NCBI RefSeq assembly: GCF_904061905.1 | Contig: NZ_CAJFCI010000025.1 | Location: 50,274-114,273 of the forward strand | Length of the DNA stretch: 64,000 bases | Source of the DNA: Zestomonas carbonaria | GTDB taxonomy: Bacteria > Pseudomonadota > Gammaproteobacteria > Pseudomonadales > Pseudomonadaceae | Direction: 5' to 3' | In this document: positions 62,100-64,000 of the stretch, piece by piece | Position numbering within the stretch: position 1 is the stretch's first letter | Layout of the letters: every line of letters begins with the position of its first letter | Position numbers and translations under genes: made by a program | The notes under the pieces: generated by a model | The model's input: the letters and a program-made list of their open reading frames with translations, nothing else | Told to the model about the DNA's origin: nothing | The model's database searches: none

Positions 62100-63725
62100 A
62101 TGGCGACCTCCAACCAGGGCTACATAGCCTCCGAACTGGCCCGCAACGATTTCCAGAATACCTACGACCTGCTGGTCAGGGCCTGTGCCAGCCACCCCGA
62201 GCGGATGGCCTTTTCCTGCGGCGACAGCCACCTGAGCTTCGCCGAACTGGCCCGCCAGGCCGACGCCCTCGCCCGCTACCTGCGCCATGGCCTGGGCCTG
62301 CAACCCGGCGACCGCCTGGCCCTGCAACTGCCGAACTCCCTGCAATACCCGATCGCCACCTTCGCCGCGTTGCAGGCCGGGCTGGTGCTGGTCAACACCA
62401 ACCCGCAGTACACCGCCGCCGAAGCCCGCCACCAGTTCCGCGACTCCGGCGCCAGGGCGATCCTGGTGCTCGACCGCCTGCTGCCGCTGGTACGCGCCGT
62501 ACAGGCCGACACCGCCATCGAGCACATCCTGCTGACCAGCGTCGACGATATGGAGAACCCGCGATACGACGGCGATGAACCCGGCACCCAGCGTTTCATG
62601 CAGGCGCTGCGCATCGGTGCCGAACTGCCGCCGGTGGAGCCGGTCGCGGGCCTGGAGCGCCTGGCGCTGCTGCAATACACCGGCGGCACCACCGGGGTGT
62701 CCAAGGGCGCCATGCTCAGCCACTACAACCTGCTGGCCAACATCATCCAGACCCTCGAACTGTTCGGTAAGCCGGGCCTGCTGGAGCCGGCCACCGACGT
62801 GCGCATCGCCCCGCTGCCGCTCTACCACATCATGGCCTTCGCCACGAACTGCCTGGGCTCGGTGGGCATGGGCCTGCACACGGTGCTGATCCGCGACGGC
62901 CGCAACCTCGACGAGATCATCGAGGCCATGCTGCGCCACCCGTTCACCCTGCTGACCGGCATCAACACCCTGTTCGTCGGCCTGATGAACCACCCTCGCT
63001 TCGGCGAGGTGGACTTCTCCCACCTGAAATGGGTGACCGCCGGCGGCGCGGCGCTCAACGACGAAGTGGCGCGGCGCTGGAAGCAACTCACCGGCGCGCC
63101 GATTCGCGAAGGCTTCGGCCTGACCGAAACCTCGCCGGTGGTCACCACCTCCACCAGCATCAGCCCGCACCGCGACGGCTACATCGGCCTGCCGCTGATC
63201 GAGACCGAGCTGCGCACCGTCGACGACGACGGCCACGACGTGGCTCCGGAACAGCCCGGCGAACTGTGGGTGCGCGGCCCGCAGGTGATGCAGGGCTACT
63301 GGCAACGCCCGGAAGACAGCGCCCAGGCGCTGACCGCCGACGGCTGGCTGAAGACCGGCGACATCGCCGTGCTCGACGCCGAGGGCTTCGTGAAGATCGT
63401 CGACCGCAAGAAGGACATGATCCTGGTCTCCGGTTTCAACGTGTACCCCAACGAGATCGAAGACACGGTGATGTGCCACCCCGGCGTGCGCGAATGCGTG
63501 GCGATCGGCGTGCCGGACGCGCGCAAGGGCGAGGCGGTGAAGCTCTACGTCAGCCTCAAGGACACCGCGCTCGACGCCGAGGCGCTGATCGCCCACTGCC
63601 GGCAGTTCCTGACCGGCTACAAGGTGCCGAGCTTCGTAGAAGTCCTCGACGACCTGCCGAAGAGCTCGGTGGGGAAACTGCTGCGTCGCGAGCTGCGTGA
63701 CAGGGCGCGGGCGGAGGTGGGGTGA
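62100..63725 (+). CDS. AMP-binding acyl-CoA ligase
   Basis: A 541-residue adenylate-forming enzyme with the P-loop YTGGTTGVSKGAMLSH, the GFGLTET motif, the hinge DRKKDMI and a C-terminal catalytic lysine in KSSVGKLLRREL. It resembles FadD-type ligases and would activate the acid with CoA, the first step of the pathway completed by the operon at 53-59 kb (PimA-like by function). It is divergent from the IclR gene. Confidence 0.9.
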   Translation: MATSNQGYIASELARNDFQNTYDLLVRACASHPERMAFSCGDSHLSFAELARQADALARYLRHGLGLQPGDRLALQLPNSLQYPIATFAALQAGLVLVNTNPQYTAAEARHQFRDSGARAILVLDRLLPLVRAVQADTAIEHILLTSVDDMENPRYDGDEPGTQRFMQALRIGAELPPVEPVAGLERLALLQYTGGTTGVSKGAMLSHYNLLANIIQTLELFGKPGLLEPATDVRIAPLPLYHIMAFATNCLGSVGMGLHTVLIRDGRNLDEIIEAMLRHPFTLLTGINTLFVGLMNHPRFGEVDFSHLKWVTAGGAALNDEVARRWKQLTGAPIREGFGLTETSPVVTTSTSISPHRDGYIGLPLIETELRTVDDDGHDVAPEQPGELWVRGPQVMQGYWQRPEDSAQALTADGWLKTGDIAVLDAEGFVKIVDRKKDMILVSGFNVYPNEIEDTVMCHPGVRECVAIGVPDARKGEAVKLYVSLKDTALDAEALIAHCRQFLTGYKVPSFVEVLDDLPKSSVGKLLRRELRDRARAEVG

Positions 63726-64000
63726 ATGGTTGAGGGACCAGGGGAGAGCTTAGCGTTGTTATTGAGTCCGTCCCTCACCCTAACCCTCTCCCGGAGGGAG
63801 AGGGGACTGGTCCGGGTGAGACGTGGCATCCATTCAGGATCTGAACCTATTCAGCAATAGATAGCTTGCAGGAGCAGCACGAGGCATCGAGCAAATGACT
63901 CCCCTCTCCCGGAGGGAGAGGGGACTGGTCCGGGTGAGACGTGGCATCCATCCAGGATCTGAACCTATTCAGCAGTAGATAACTTGCAGGAGCAGCACGA
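63726..64000. repeat. Two direct 118-bp repeats with CTCTCCC/GGGAGAG palindromes
   Basis: A unit starting CCCTCTCCCGGAGGGAGAGG at 63784 is repeated at 63902 (period 118) with few differences, including GACTGGTCCGGGTGAGACGT and TGCAGGAGCAGCACGA. The second copy runs to the window edge, so the array may continue. No gene is supported here. Confidence 0.8.

Overview
The window is about 64 kb of very GC-rich chromosomal DNA from a Pseudomonas of the aeruginosa/nitroreducens/citronellolis type. This rests on a housekeeping block at about 34-46 kb (aroE, hemF, qor, tsaC, dprA, a LysM gene, def, fmt, rsmB, trkA, then TPR, PilZ and LpxL-like genes) and on trpI divergent from trpBA at 12.7-15.8 kb. 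As I remember the PAO1 map, these match the PA0011-PA0037 neighbourhood near oriC, read in reverse here. No rRNA, tRNA, CRISPR array, prophage or transposase gene was seen.

Layout. 1-6.4 kb (minus strand): a probable six-gene operon, DUF3649 - PepSY iron reductase - DUF3325 - PvdR-like adaptor - PvdT/MacB-like ABC exporter - OpmQ-like outer membrane factor (cut by the window edge), a likely siderophore-iron release and recycling unit. 6.6-12.5 kb: small stress and envelope genes (HAD phosphatase, DUF1161, lipoprotein aminopeptidase, two paralogous lipoproteins, OsmC, luciferase-like oxidoreductase, dodecin, YqjD-like protein). 12.7-15.8 kb: trpI/trpBA. 16-21.6 kb: a GGDEF protein, a TRAP transporter split into divergent parts, and an SDR. 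21.9-27.6 kb: choline-O-sulfate use (LysR regulator, choline-sulfatase, choline-binding protein, SulP transporter). 27.8-32.3 kb: a LysR gene and a polyamine/amine catabolic set (FAD amine oxidase, XRE-cupin regulator, gamma-glutamyl-amine synthetase). 32.8-33.7 kb: pbpG, bracketed by inverted repeats. 34-46.6 kb: the conserved housekeeping block. 46.9-63.7 kb: a catabolic island with a DUF1302/DUF1329 pair, a MalT-like LuxR activator, a pimeloyl-CoA-type beta-oxidation operon, an SRPBCC protein, an MFS transporter, an IclR regulator and an acyl-CoA ligase.

How it works together. Three near-identical palindromes (consensus TTYCGCACAGCRRAA) lie in the same orientation ahead of the beta-oxidation operon, the MFS gene and the CoA-ligase gene. 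Together with the intervening IclR gene they suggest a single regulon for taking up, activating and degrading a carboxylic, probably dicarboxylic, acid.

Intergenic DNA is crowded with several families of palindromic repeats. Notable cases are a 269-bp MITE-like element that supplies the rsmB stop codon, a 147-149-bp unit repeated in tandem that includes the stop codon of the synthetase gene, and inverted ~125-bp composites flanking the SulP/LysR pair.
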